Of a stretch of DNA of 20,945 nt, positions 20,771-20,945 are shown piece after piece. Source of the stretch: Choristocarpus tenellus KU-1152 (Eukaryota; Phaeophyceae); NCBI GenBank assembly GCA_964200185.2, contig CAXNAD020000367.1:1-20945 (forward strand), written 5' to 3'. Within the stretch, counting starts at the first letter, position 1. The number at the start of each line of letters is the position of its first letter. Made by a program: the position numbers and the translations under genes. The notes beneath the pieces are model-generated. The model saw only the letters and a list, made by a program, of their open reading frames with translations. It did no database searches and was not told the origin of the DNA.

Positions 20771-20945
20771 GTGTCTGCATGTGCATGAGACACCTTTAGA
20801 TTAGGTCTCATACTGACAAGGTTCGCACCAGTGATAACTATGGTATACATGAAAAAAATCCATTTCAGTTCCTGTTAAAGAAACTGGTGTTCCCAAGACT
20901 TGTGTGTGTAAATAACTCGATTATTTCCTCATTATGTAGAACAGG

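Overview
The window is nuclear DNA of an intron-rich eukaryote. Four protein-coding genes can be rebuilt exon by exon, and nearly every intron is GT-AG. Three traits point to the green lineage, most likely a flagellated green or streptophyte alga. The first gene is a motile-cilium assembly factor (DNAAF1). The TAP42 homologue ends in a tail resembling plant TAP46. The last gene is a two-RRM protein whose N-terminal motif and layout recall plant UBA2 proteins. The organism assignment is an inference, not a reading.

Layout, left to right. Positions 1-1425 hold no recognisable exon and probably form a DNAAF1 intron or its 3' part; they contain a 264-bp TA-flanked inverted-repeat element (1128-1391). 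DNAAF1 (minus strand, 5' part only) occupies 1426-2294. A 168-bp spacer separates it head-to-head from a TAP42/TAP46/IGBP1 gene (plus strand, 2463-7868, nine exons). After a 358-bp convergent spacer comes a complete PP2A B55 regulatory subunit gene (minus strand, 8227-12364, eight exons). A 619-bp divergent spacer leads to the two-RRM hnRNP/UBA2-like gene (plus strand, 12984-17199, ten exons). From 17200 to the end I see 3' UTR and non-coding DNA with a poly-G-bearing repeat and a degenerate tandem repeat of about 140 bp (20200-20770). The four genes alternate in orientation: divergent, convergent, divergent.

The two central genes are functionally related. TAP42-type proteins bind and stabilise the catalytic subunit of PP2A-family phosphatases. 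B55 is the substrate-choosing subunit of the PP2A heterotrimer. They lie tail-to-tail, so shared promoter control is not implied. The other two genes, in cilium assembly and RNA binding, have no evident pathway link to them.

I did not find a convincing undescribed biological system. The observations most worth a second look are a GC-AG intron and a MITE-like insertion in DNAAF1, a duplicated RRM that keeps an intron at the same codon position, small exons that modularly encode a prion-like tail, a perfect 13-bp hairpin in the intron before the last tail exon, and an AUG-stop minimal uORF upstream of the B55 start.
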